This document shows positions 1-8,613 of a stretch of 64,000 bases of DNA, piece after piece (the first letter of the stretch is position 1; each line of letters begins with the position of its first letter). The position numbers were made by a program, and so were the translations under genes. The notes under the pieces were generated by a model, which saw only the letters and a list, made by a program, of their open reading frames with translations, did no database searches and was not told the DNA's origin. This stretch comes from JAEUOS01 sp964470865. Lineage in GTDB: Bacteria; Pseudomonadota; Gammaproteobacteria; Burkholderiales; JAEUOS01. The stretch is from positions 1 to 64,000 of the forward strand of contig CAYYFR010000002.1 in assembly GCA_964470865.1 (NCBI GenBank). Direction: 5' to 3'.

Positions 1-880
1 CGCCGGCTACATCGGACTGGAGGTCGCAGAGGGCCTGCTAGCACGTGGTCTCGACGTGACAGTAGTCGAGCGGCTCGACGCGCCCATGGGCGCGGCACTC
101 GATGCCGACATGGCCGCCGCTGTCGCAGACGCGATGCGCCGCGCCGGCATCGACCTGCGACTCGGCACCGCAGTGACCGGCTTCACCGTGATCGATGGGC
201 GTGTCACTGCCGTCGAGAGCGCGGCAGGGTCCGTTCTGGCCGACCTGGTGGTCATCGGGCTGGGCGTGCGCGCCAACGCAGAGCTGGCTCGCGCCGCAGG
301 CATCGGCGTGGGCGAGGCCGGCGGCATCATCGTCGACGACCACCTGCGCACCGGCACGCCGCATGTCTGGGCCGCCGGTGACTGCGTGGAGTCCCGCCAC
401 CGCATCACCGGACGGGCTGTTGTTTTGGCCCTGGGCACGCATGCCAACAAGCAGGGCCGCGCCGCTGGGACCAACATCGCAGGCGGTGAGGCCAGCTTCG
501 GCGGCGTGCTGGGCACAGCGATCACCAAGTTCCAGCATCTGGAGATCGCTCGCACCGGGCTCACTGAGCGCGAGGCCGCGGCAGCCGGGTTCGATGCCCT
601 GGGCATCACCACCGAAGCGCCGAGTCGGGCGCACTACTACCCGGGCGCGCAGTCGATGCGCATCAAGGTCGTGTTCGAGCGCCGGACCGGCCGATTTCTC
701 GGCGCACAGATCGTCGGCCTGGAGGGTGCGGGCAAACGCATTGATGTGCTGGCTACGGCGCTGTGGACTGGCATGACCGTGCAGGAGATGGGCGGGATGG
801 ACCTGTCGTACGCACCGCCGTTCTCGCCGGTCTGGGATCCGGTGCTGCTGGCCGCAGGCAAGGCCGCATCGAAGCTCTGA
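1..880 (+). CDS. FAD/NADH-dependent disulfide reductase family protein (CoA-disulfide reductase / NADH oxidase type), 5' partial
   Basis: The gene enters from outside the window; its frame is open from base 2 and stops at 878-880, leaving about 292 residues. The visible part starts in the NADH-binding Rossmann fold (GYIGLEVAEGL, then an acidic VVER end that favours NADH), continues to the second FAD-binding motif AAGDCVE near base 374, and ends in a dimerisation domain with KRIDVLATAL and DLSYAPPFSPVWDP. That C-terminal block is typical of the CoA-disulfide reductase, NADH oxidase and NADH peroxidase branch. The redox cysteine that would tell these apart lies in the missing N-terminus, so the substrate cannot be named. 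A 108 bp gap separates it from putA on the same strand. Confidence 0.85.
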   Translation, partial: AGYIGLEVAEGLLARGLDVTVVERLDAPMGAALDADMAAAVADAMRRAGIDLRLGTAVTGFTVIDGRVTAVESAAGSVLADLVVIGLGVRANAELARAAGIGVGEAGGIIVDDHLRTGTPHVWAAGDCVESRHRITGRAVVLALGTHANKQGRAAGTNIAGGEASFGGVLGTAITKFQHLEIARTGLTEREAAAAGFDALGITTEAPSRAHYYPGAQSMRIKVVFERRTGRFLGAQIVGLEGAGKRIDVLATALWTGMTVQEMGGMDLSYAPPFSPVWDPVLLAAGKAASKL

Positions 881-988
881 GCCAGCCGTCTTGAAGGCGA
901 GTTCCGGTCCGGATGGGAAGATCGCGCACCTGAAGGTACTGGAACTCCAGGCGCGGCGCACCCGTAACGCATTTGAGAGGCTATTCCA

Positions 989-3900
989 ATGAAGCATGCT
1001 GCCGACGAAAACGCAGTGCCCGCGAACACGGCCGCGGGCCGACAGGCCGCGTCGCGGACACGGTTTACCGCTGCCCCCAGCACCAGAACGCCGCTGCGAA
1101 AAGCGCTTAGCGCGGCGTATCGGCGCCCCGAAGTCGAGTGCCTGCCGCCCTTGATCGAAGCCGCCACCCTGCCCGCGGACGCGATCGAACGCGCGCAGCG
1201 CATCGCACGCGGCCTGGTGGAAGGCCTGCGATCGTCCCGTTCGCAGTCGGGCGTCGAGGCGCTGATCCAGGAGTATTCGCTGTCGTCCGGGGAAGGCGTC
1301 GCCCTGATGTGCCTGGCCGAGGCACTGCTGCGCATTCCCGATAGCGCGACGCGCGACGCGCTGATCCGCGACAAGATCGGGCCCGGCGACTGGCGCGCGC
1401 ACTTCGGGCGCAGCGAATCACTGTTCGTCAACGCGGCCACCTGGGGTCTGGCGGTGACCGGCTCGCTCACCGCCACCGCGAGCGAACGCAGCATGTCTTC
1501 CGCCTTGACCCGCCTGATCGGCCTGGGCGGCGAACCGCTGATCCGCAAGGGCGTAGACATGGCGATGCGCATGATGGGCGAACAGTTCGTCACCGGCCAG
1601 ACCATCACCGAGGCGCTGGTCAACGGCCGACCGATGGAGCAGAGGGGCTTTCGCTACTCCTACGACATGCTGGGCGAGGCGGCCCTCACTGCGGAAGATG
1701 CACGGCGTTACTTCGGCGAATACGAGCGCGCGATCCACGCCATCGGCAAGGCGGCCGCAGGCCGCGGCATCTACGAAGGCCCGGGCATTTCGATCAAGCT
1801 CTCGGCGCTGCATCCGCGCTATTCGCGTTCGCAGATCGATCGCGTGATGACGGAGTTGCTGCCGCGCGTGAAGACGCTTGCGATGCTGGCGCGCCAATAC
1901 GACATCGGACTCAACATCGACGCCGAAGAGGCCGATCGGCTCGAAGTCTCGCTCGACCTTCTAGAGGCCCTCTGCTTCGACGCCGATCTGCAGGGCTGGA
2001 ACGGCATCGGCTTCGTCGTGCAGGCGTACCAGAAGCGTTGCCCCTTCGTGATCGACTGCCTGATCGACCTCGCGCGGCGCAGCGCGCGCCGCCTGATGGT
2101 GCGCCTGGTAAAGGGGGCCTATTGGGACAGCGAGATCAAGCGCGCGCAGGTCGACGGGCTGGAGGACTTTCCGGTCTTCACGCGCAAGCTGCATACCGAC
2201 GTTTCCTACCTGGCCTGCGCACGCAAACTGCTCGCCGCGCCCGACGCGATCTATCCACAATTCGCCACCCACAACGCGCAGACCGTGGCTACGGTCATGC
2301 AGATGGCGGGCGGAAATTACTACGCCGGCCAATACGAATTCCAGTGCCTGCACGGCATGGGCGAACCGCTCTATGAACAGGTCGTCGGCCGCGGCAAGCT
2401 GGATCGCCCGTGCCGCATCTATGCACCCGTCGGCACGCATGAGACCCTGCTTGCGTATCTGGTGCGGCGGCTGCTCGAGAACGGCGCCAATACGTCGTTC
2501 GTCAATCGTATCGGCGACGCCAACGTGTCGATCGATGAGTTGATCGCCGACCCGGTCGGGGTGGCGAGGCTGGCGCGGCCGCTCGGGGCGCCGCACCCGA
2601 AGATCGCGCAGCCGCGCGAATTGTTCGGCTTGGTGCGCCTCAATTCCGCCGGAATCGACCTGGCCAACGAAGACCGCCTCTCGGCGTTGTCCGAAGCGTT
2701 CGCGGCCGGCGCCGCCACCAACTGGACCGCGGCGCCGCTGGTCGGCCAGCGCACCATCGAGGGTGCGACGCAAGCGGTGCGCAACCCGGCGGATCATCTG
2801 GATACGGTCGGCCAGGTGGTCGAATCCTCCCTCGAGGCGATCGCTGCCGCGTTCGAAGAGGCGTCCGCCGCAGCGCCCCGCTGGGCCGCCCTTGCCCCGG
2901 CCCTGCGTGCCGCCTGCCTCGAGCGCACCGCGGACCGCATGGAGGCGCACATGTTCGTCCTGATGGGCCTGATCATCCGCGAAGCCGGCAAGTCGGCGGC
3001 CAACGCGGTAGCCGAGGTACGCGAGGCGGTAGACTTTTTGCGCTACTACGCGACGGAGATCCGCCGCTGGCCGGCGGCGAACCCGCCGCATGCGCTGGGC
3101 GCGGTCGTGTGCATCAGCCCGTGGAACTTTCCGCTGGCGATCTTCACAGGTCAGGTGGCGGCGGCGCTCGCGGCCGGCAATGCCGTGCTCGCCAAGCCCG
3201 CCGAGGAGACTCCGCTGATCGCGGCGGAGGCGGTGCGCATGTTGCGCGCAGCCGGCGTGCCAGCCGACGTGGTGCAGTTGCTGCCGGGTGACGGCCGTGT
3301 CGGCGCTGCACTGGTGGCCGACGCCAGGGTCGCGGCGGTGCTGTTCACCGGCTCCACCGAAGTCGCGCGCCTGATCCGCCACAGTCTCGCCTCCCGCCTG
3401 TCGATCGACGGACGCACCATACCGCTGATCGCCGAGACCGGTGGCATGAATGCGATGATCGTGGATTCTTCCGCGCTGGCCGAGCAAGTGGCAGGCGATG
3501 TCATCGCATCGGCATTCGACAGCGCAGGCCAGCGCTGCTCGGCGCTGCGCATCCTCTGCCTGCAGGAAGACGCCGCCGAGCGTGTGCTTGCCATGCTCAA
3601 AGGCGCGCTGGCCGAACTGGTGCTCGGCAATCCCGGCGAACTCGCCACCGACGTGGGGCCGGTGATCACCGCAGAGGCGCAGCGCGCAATCGTGGCGCAC
3701 ATCGAGGCGATGCGCCGGCGTGGCCACCGGGTGGAGCAACTCGCGCTGCCTGAAGCAGCGCGCCTGGGCACCTTCGTGCCGCCGACCGTAATCGAGATCG
3801 ATCGCATCGCCGATGTCGGGCGCGAGGTGTTCGGCCCGGTGCTGCACGTGTTGCGCTACCGGCGCGACGACATCGACCGAATAGTCGATGACATCAACGC

Positions 3901-4717
3901 CACCGGCTACGGGCTCACCTTCGGCCTGCACACGCGCATCGACGAGACCATCGCCCGGGTGACCTCTCGCATCCGCGCCGGCAACATCTACGTCAATCGC
4001 AACACCATCGGCGCGGTGGTCGGCGTGCAGCCGTTCGGCGGGCACGGCATGTCGGGCACCGGGCCGAAGGCGGGCGGGCCGCTGTACCTGCAGCGCCTGG
4101 TCCGCGTTGGGGACGGTCTTGTTTCAGCCGCGGGCGGCGATGCCGAAGAAGCGTTGCGCCCCGCACGCGACTTTTGCGCGTGGCTGCGCGCCAACGGCCA
4201 CGCGGCGGCCAGCCGGCGCGCCCAGCGCTACATCGACCGCTCCCCGCTCGGCACAAAGCGCGAACTGCGCGGACCGGTTGGCGAACGCAATGTCTATTCC
4301 CTGCATGCAAAGGGACGCATCGTCGCGCTGCCCGGGACCGAGTTGGGCCTGCTCTTGCAGATTGGTGCGGCGCTCGCGACCGGCAATCAGGTCGTACTGG
4401 AACACCGGGCGACTGGTGCGAGCGCACTCGCAACGCTGCCCGCCTCGGTAGCATCCCGCATCGTGCGCGCTGCGGACTGGCCAAGCGCAGGCCCGATCGC
4501 CTGCATCCTCTTCGAGGGCGATGCCGCGACCCTTCGCGCGCTCGACAAAAGGGCCGCCCGGCTGCCGGGCGCGATCGTGCCGGTCCATGCATCAACCGCA
4601 GAGGAACTCGCACGCGGTGACACGGATTACCCGCTGGAGTGGTTGGTCGAAGAACGTTCGATCAGCACCAATACGGCAGCGGCAGGCGGCAATGCCAGCT
4701 TGATGAGCATCGGTTAA
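989..4717 (+). CDS. putA: bifunctional proline dehydrogenase / L-glutamate gamma-semialdehyde dehydrogenase PutA
   Basis: This 1242-residue enzyme oxidises proline to P5C with FAD and then glutamate semialdehyde to glutamate with NAD+. The proline dehydrogenase barrel is seen as YEGPGISIKLSALHPRYSR (about residue 263), GAYWDSEIKRAQ, FATHNAQTVATV and QCLHGMGEPLYEQV. The aldehyde dehydrogenase half has CISPWNFPLAIF, the catalytic glutamate in AETGGMNA (about residue 815) and the nucleophilic cysteine in GQRCSA (about residue 849). A C-terminal stretch of about 200 residues resembles the inactive ALDH-like domain that closes the tunnel in long PutA proteins. The N-terminus begins directly with a low-complexity lead and alpha domain; I see no ribbon-helix-helix DNA-binding domain, so it is probably not the autorepressing trifunctional form. 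GAGAGG lies about 10 bases before the ATG. Confidence 0.95.
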   Translation: MKHAADENAVPANTAAGRQAASRTRFTAAPSTRTPLRKALSAAYRRPEVECLPPLIEAATLPADAIERAQRIARGLVEGLRSSRSQSGVEALIQEYSLSSGEGVALMCLAEALLRIPDSATRDALIRDKIGPGDWRAHFGRSESLFVNAATWGLAVTGSLTATASERSMSSALTRLIGLGGEPLIRKGVDMAMRMMGEQFVTGQTITEALVNGRPMEQRGFRYSYDMLGEAALTAEDARRYFGEYERAIHAIGKAAAGRGIYEGPGISIKLSALHPRYSRSQIDRVMTELLPRVKTLAMLARQYDIGLNIDAEEADRLEVSLDLLEALCFDADLQGWNGIGFVVQAYQKRCPFVIDCLIDLARRSARRLMVRLVKGAYWDSEIKRAQVDGLEDFPVFTRKLHTDVSYLACARKLLAAPDAIYPQFATHNAQTVATVMQMAGGNYYAGQYEFQCLHGMGEPLYEQVVGRGKLDRPCRIYAPVGTHETLLAYLVRRLLENGANTSFVNRIGDANVSIDELIADPVGVARLARPLGAPHPKIAQPRELFGLVRLNSAGIDLANEDRLSALSEAFAAGAATNWTAAPLVGQRTIEGATQAVRNPADHLDTVGQVVESSLEAIAAAFEEASAAAPRWAALAPALRAACLERTADRMEAHMFVLMGLIIREAGKSAANAVAEVREAVDFLRYYATEIRRWPAANPPHALGAVVCISPWNFPLAIFTGQVAAALAAGNAVLAKPAEETPLIAAEAVRMLRAAGVPADVVQLLPGDGRVGAALVADARVAAVLFTGSTEVARLIRHSLASRLSIDGRTIPLIAETGGMNAMIVDSSALAEQVAGDVIASAFDSAGQRCSALRILCLQEDAAERVLAMLKGALAELVLGNPGELATDVGPVITAEAQRAIVAHIEAMRRRGHRVEQLALPEAARLGTFVPPTVIEIDRIADVGREVFGPVLHVLRYRRDDIDRIVDDINATGYGLTFGLHTRIDETIARVTSRIRAGNIYVNRNTIGAVVGVQPFGGHGMSGTGPKAGGPLYLQRLVRVGDGLVSAAGGDAEEALRPARDFCAWLRANGHAAASRRAQRYIDRSPLGTKRELRGPVGERNVYSLHAKGRIVALPGTELGLLLQIGAALATGNQVVLEHRATGASALATLPASVASRIVRAADWPSAGPIACILFEGDAATLRALDKRAARLPGAIVPVHASTAEELARGDTDYPLEWLVEERSISTNTAAAGGNASLMSIG

Positions 4718-4754
4718 GGGAAGCACGATGGGCGCGGCGTTTTCCGGCCCTGAG

Positions 4755-4977
4755 GGCCCGCAGGCAGCGTGGCCGGAATCAGCGCCGCCACGACGCCCAG
4801 GCTCATCCACAGGTTCTGCCGGATGGTGCGGCTGGCCTGGCGCGACAGGCCGACTGCAAACGGCAGCTGGCCAGGGTCGTCAGCCATCAAGGCGACATCG
4901 GCCGTTTCCAGCGCCATGTCGGAGCCGCATGCGCGGGCCACCGCAGCGTGGATCAACCCACCAACGTCGCAGGTCAT
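4755..4977 (-). pseudogene. relic of a heavy-metal P1B-type ATPase (CadA/ZntA-like C-terminal segment)
   Basis: On the minus strand an 87-codon open frame contains SDMALETADVALMADD followed by AFAV-like LPFAVGLSRQASRTIRQN and LWMSLGVVAALIPATL. This is the conserved stretch just after the hinge GDGxNDxPAL motif in Cd/Zn/Pb-exporting P-type ATPases, leading into the penultimate membrane helix. Nothing of the upstream phosphorylation or actuator domains and nothing after the helix can be read on either side, so only about 60 codons of a ~700-codon gene survive. The rest of the 4718-5216 gap holds no other recognisable gene. Confidence 0.7.
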
Positions 4978-5216
4978 CAGCCCGAAATCACCACAGCCTT
5001 GCGCAGTAAATTCAAGACCATCGGTGGCGCAAAGTCGTTGACACGTTCCGGCGGAGGGCTGCTAGCTGAACTTCGCCCAACAACAGGCGCTGAAAAGGTT
5101 CTATTCGGTAGCGAACAGACGGTGAATGCGATTGACTTTAAAAGGAAAAGGCAAACCGCCGCCGCCAGTCAGCAACAGAAGCATAAATTCATTCATGCGT
5201 TGAAAGGAGTTTTGTC

Positions 5217-5771
5217 ATGAAACTCATGAACCTTCGCAACACCCTGAACGCGGCCGCTTTCGCAGGCGCAATGATCGTTGCAACAACCGTACCGGCCGCG
5301 CCCGCCGTGCAGTCGGTCACACTGCCGCAGCGCATTGCCGCTGCAGAACTCAAACGCATGCTGCTGGACTTACCCGGTACGTTCGAGATCGTGGATGTCC
5401 GGCCGCCGGCCGCGTATGCGGACTTCAGCCTGCCCGGCTCGATCAATGCGAGTATCGCGGATGTAATCGCCAACCCGGCTTATCTCAAAGGCATAGTTCC
5501 TTTGATAATCGTGGATCGCGACGGCTCACTGGCAATGGCTGTGGGCGGCATTCTCTCCCAGAAGACTCAGCGGTCCATCAGGGTGCTGCATGGCGGATTG
5601 GAAGCCTACTGGAGCGATTCGGCGGCGCTCCAGCCGCCGGTTGCGCCGGCTCCGGCTTCGGTTCACGCCGTGAAACCCGCCGCTTCAGGGCCGGCAAACG
5701 CGAGGCCGGCAGCTCCGGCCTCGGCGCCTGCCGGCCGGGAAACACCTGCCAAGAAGAGCGCGGGTTGCTAG
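5217..5771 (+). CDS. exported rhodanese-like domain protein lacking the catalytic cysteine
   Basis: The 184-residue product starts with a Sec-type signal peptide (basic start, hydrophobic AAAFAGAMIVATTVPAAP). A single rhodanese fold follows: FEIVDVRPPAAYADFSLPGS is the CH2A-type region, and LHGGLEAYW is the usual end. The loop that should carry the sulfur-accepting cysteine reads IIVDRDGS, so it is probably inactive in sulfur transfer and may be a binding or regulatory domain. A Pro/Ala-rich tail ends in a lone cysteine as the final residue (KKSAGC), which is unusual and might carry sulfur instead. GAAAGGAG lies 7 bases before the ATG. It is the first gene of the sulfur operon; the next gene begins 2 bases after its stop. 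Confidence 0.8.
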   Translation: MKLMNLRNTLNAAAFAGAMIVATTVPAAPAVQSVTLPQRIAAAELKRMLLDLPGTFEIVDVRPPAAYADFSLPGSINASIADVIANPAYLKGIVPLIIVDRDGSLAMAVGGILSQKTQRSIRVLHGGLEAYWSDSAALQPPVAPAPASVHAVKPAASGPANARPAAPASAPAGRETPAKKSAGC

Positions 5772-5773
5772 TC

Positions 5774-6307
5774 ATGACAACCGAAACCGACAATCCTCAT
5801 GGCGAGCCCAAACCCTACGCGAATCCCTACCTCGTGGGGGTTCTGCTTGGGCTCGTGCTGCTGGCCTCATTTGCAATACTTGGCGCCGGGCTGAGCGCGT
5901 CGGGCGGCATTGCGCGCTTCGGTGCTGCGCTCTCCATGAGCGTCGCGCCGGCTCACACGCTCGGCAGTGAGTATTTCGGCAAATGGGGCGAGAATCCGTT
6001 GCACTACTACGTCGTCTTCATGTTTGTGGGCACCTTTGTCGGAGGGCTATTCTCGGCCCTCCTGGCGCGCCGGGCACGGATTCAGGTCGAACGCGGCGCC
6101 GCTTCATCCGTGGGGCGCCGACTCGGTTACGCCCTTGTCGGCGGCATTTTTGTCGGTTTCGCCAGCCGCCTGGCCCAGGGTTGCACCTCCGGTCAGGGAC
6201 TCACTGGCGGCGCGCTGCTGCTCTCCGGCAGCCTCGTGTTTCTGGTTTGCCTCTTTGCCAGCGGCTACGCCGCGTCCTGGTTTGTAAGGAAGCAATGGCA
6301 TGATTAA
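5774..6307 (+). CDS. YeeE/YedE family membrane protein, first half (putative thiosulfate/sulfur transporter)
   Basis: The 177-residue membrane protein has about four or five hydrophobic helices and the YeeE signature GFASRLAQGCTSGQGLTGGA, whose cysteine belongs to the conserved set that relays thiosulfate in TsuA-type transporters. It is half the size of a full YeeE protein; the following gene supplies the second half, so the two probably form one transport unit in the inner membrane. I prefer the ATG at 5774; a TTG at 5765 is also open. Its end overlaps the next start (6300-6307), which indicates translational coupling. Function as a sulfur-compound importer is known for the family but is inferred here. 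Confidence 0.85.
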   Translation: MTTETDNPHGEPKPYANPYLVGVLLGLVLLASFAILGAGLSASGGIARFGAALSMSVAPAHTLGSEYFGKWGENPLHYYVVFMFVGTFVGGLFSALLARRARIQVERGAASSVGRRLGYALVGGIFVGFASRLAQGCTSGQGLTGGALLLSGSLVFLVCLFASGYAASWFVRKQWHD

Positions 6308-8324
6308 TACCCTCTATGGCCTCGATACGCTCGGCACGCCACAGGCTTTTCTTCTGGCCCTGCTGATCGGTATCGGCTTCGGTTTTGCACTCGAGCGGGC
6401 CGGCTTCAGCAGTTCGCGCCGTTTGGCCGGCGTCTTTTACTTCACCGACATGGCCGTGGTGAAGGTGATGTTTTCCGCGCTCATCACCGCGATGCTGGGA
6501 CTGTCGTATCTGGTGGGTTTCGGCTGGATCCAGTTCGATCAGATCTTCCTAATGCCCACCATCTACGGCGCCCAAATCGTAGGGGGGCTGCTGTTCGGCG
6601 TCGGTTTTGTGATGGGAGCCTGGTGCCCAGGCACGGCAGCGGTGGGCCTGGCCGCAGGCCGGATCGACGCGCTCGTATTCCTGCTTGGCGTGGTGGGCGG
6701 CAGCATCCTGTTCAATGAATCCTTCTCCGTGATCCTTCCGCTGTACACGGCCGGGGACTATGGCACGCAAATGGCCTATGCCTCCGTGGGCATGTCGCGC
6801 AACGGATTCATCCTCGCCTTCACGCTGGTAGCGGTGGCCGCTTTCTGGTTGTCCGAGTGGGCCGAGAAAGTGCGCACGGGCCGCGCGCCGTACAGGGGTT
6901 CGTCTTTTCTAACGGCCTTCAGCCTTGCCCTCGTGGCGCTGGCCGCCGGTTTGTTCGTACTAGGCCCTGACCCAACAGAGGCTGCTGCGAAGTCCGCTGC
7001 CACCGCAACCCCCGTCGGCGAGAAGGCGCTGATGGCGAAGGTTGAGCAGGGCCTGGACCATATTGAGCCCGAAGATATTGCCGACCGCCTGATGGCCGGT
7101 GAGCCGGATCTGCTGCTCGTTGACGTGCGGCCAGCGGCGGAGTTCAACGCTTTCCACATTCGCGGCGCCCTCAACGTGCCGCTCGCCGAATTGGCGAAGA
7201 CTCTTCAACCCCACAAGAACCGGGGTCAGATCGTTCTTTATTCCAACGGGATGACCCATCCCGCGCAGGCGCGCGATTCCCTCCAGCGCCAGGGCTTCGG
7301 CAACGTCTACCTGATGTCGGACGGCCTGGTGGGCTTCCGCGATTGTTGCCTCAAGCCCGTCTCCTTACGCCATGAGCCGTTGACGACGATTGAGGCCGCG
7401 CGGGTCAACGCCTGGCGCGCCTTCTTCGAGGGGACTGCCGTTTCGGGTTCCGATGTCGCCACCGCGCCCGTACATTCCGCCATGCCTCGGGTAGTCGAGA
7501 CCCATCAGTTTGCGGCCATGATCGGCGTGCCGGGTCTCAAGGTCATCGACCTGCGGCCCCAAGCGGAATACAACACTGCGCACATTCCGGGCTCGATCAG
7601 TCTCAATCTCGAGAGTTTTCGCGGCAACATCGCAGGCGTGCCGTCCATGCTCCTGCCACCCACCATGCTCGCCGCCCAGTTCTCGCTCCTGGGCTTACGG
7701 GCCTCCGACAGCGTCGTCATTGTTTCCGGCGACAAGTTGTATGACACCACTTTGGCCGGCATGGCGTTCGAGCGGATGGGGCACATGAACTATGCAGTCA
7801 TGAACGGAGGGTTCGCCAAGTGGATGCAGGAAGGCCGGCCCACGGACGCCGCGTTGCCCGTCGTAACCAACTCGAAATACCCGCTGAAAACGAACGCAGA
7901 TGACTTCACGGTGGATTTCCAGGCTGTAGTCGCCCAACTCGGCAAGCCGGGCGCCGTGATTATTGACGTCCGGCCGACGGACTACTACACGGGCAAGAAA
8001 TCCGACGAAGCTCGTGCCGGCCACATCCCCGGGGCGATCAGTCGCCCTTTCACCGAGGATCTGGTGTCAGGTTCGAGCAAAGTCGTCTCGTTCAGGCCGT
8101 CCACAGCCTTGGCCGCAGCATATGGTCGGATCATTCCCTCCAAAGATACGTTGGTCATCGTGCACTGCCGTACAGGACATCAGGCCAGCCAGACCTACTT
8201 TGTACTGAAGCGCCTGCTGGGGTATTCGAATGTCCGATGGTACGACGCCGGTTGGACCGAATGGGCTGCCCGTCCAGAACTTCCGATCGTAAGCGAAACG
8301 TCAGACATCAAGAGCAAGCAATGA
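6300..8324 (+). CDS. YeeE/YedE membrane domain fused to three rhodanese domains
   Basis: Residues 1-230 are a second YeeE half-transporter: FGFALERAGFSSSRRLAG, then FVMGAWCPGTAAVGLAAG with the family's conserved cysteine. Residues about 240-350, 385-505 and 525-665 are three successive rhodanese modules. Their active-site loops differ: LYSNGMTHPA (no cysteine), IVSGDKLYDTT (no cysteine) and VHCRTGHQAS (a normal CxxGxQ loop, Cys about 623). Only the last can therefore be a sulfurtransferase; the others may hold substrate or the partner rhodanese at 5217. The 674-residue fusion suggests that a sulfane sulfur or thiosulfate passing the membrane is handed straight to the active domain. Which side of the membrane the rhodaneses face cannot be read from the sequence. 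Confidence 0.85.
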   Translation: MINTLYGLDTLGTPQAFLLALLIGIGFGFALERAGFSSSRRLAGVFYFTDMAVVKVMFSALITAMLGLSYLVGFGWIQFDQIFLMPTIYGAQIVGGLLFGVGFVMGAWCPGTAAVGLAAGRIDALVFLLGVVGGSILFNESFSVILPLYTAGDYGTQMAYASVGMSRNGFILAFTLVAVAAFWLSEWAEKVRTGRAPYRGSSFLTAFSLALVALAAGLFVLGPDPTEAAAKSAATATPVGEKALMAKVEQGLDHIEPEDIADRLMAGEPDLLLVDVRPAAEFNAFHIRGALNVPLAELAKTLQPHKNRGQIVLYSNGMTHPAQARDSLQRQGFGNVYLMSDGLVGFRDCCLKPVSLRHEPLTTIEAARVNAWRAFFEGTAVSGSDVATAPVHSAMPRVVETHQFAAMIGVPGLKVIDLRPQAEYNTAHIPGSISLNLESFRGNIAGVPSMLLPPTMLAAQFSLLGLRASDSVVIVSGDKLYDTTLAGMAFERMGHMNYAVMNGGFAKWMQEGRPTDAALPVVTNSKYPLKTNADDFTVDFQAVVAQLGKPGAVIIDVRPTDYYTGKKSDEARAGHIPGAISRPFTEDLVSGSSKVVSFRPSTALAAAYGRIIPSKDTLVIVHCRTGHQASQTYFVLKRLLGYSNVRWYDAGWTEWAARPELPIVSETSDIKSKQ

Positions 8325-8325
8325 A

Positions 8326-8613
8326 ATGCATTGCGGATGCCGGCAAACTCCCCGGTGTACGGGTGAAGCCGAGACGATCCTGCTTCACCTTGCAGCAAGC
8401 ACGCAAACAAAGAGGCGCCGCCCGAGCAGCGAATCGCTGCTGGGCGGTTTTCTACGCGCGACGGGGGGCCGCGCCTGGCATGCCGATGGCGATTTCTATC
8501 GCATCGGCAAGGGCAAGCGGGTCAGCCGCCCATATCTCGATCGCGACGTCGTGCGTCAGCCGCTGCAGGAACAAGTAAACGAACCGAGGCGGATGCGGCG
8601 CGCGCCGCGTTAA
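8326..8613 (+). other. unassigned open frame, possible gene relic
   Basis: This 285 bp interval lies between the sulfur operon and the converging hipA gene. One frame stays open and contains LLGGFLRATGGRAWHADGDF followed by YRIGKGKRVSRPYLDRDVV. The spacing of aromatic and basic residues is faintly like the zinc-ribbon/C-terminal region of large serine recombinases, but there are no zinc cysteines here and the start is not convincing. It may be a remnant of a mobile element at the edge of the accessory block. I would not call it a functional gene. Confidence 0.25.

Noticed and set aside
1961..4045. Long minus-strand open frame (694 codons) inside putA
   Set aside because: It mirrors a confident putA frame in GC-rich DNA and shows no domain; typical antisense shadow.
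5037..5070. TTGACA at 5038 as a -35 box for the sulfur operon
   Set aside because: No acceptable -10 at 16-18 bp; left unassigned.
4639..5220. 193-codon plus-strand frame between putA and the rhodanese gene
   Set aside because: Gly/Arg/Gln-rich, overlaps putA and the antisense ATPase relic, with no family features.
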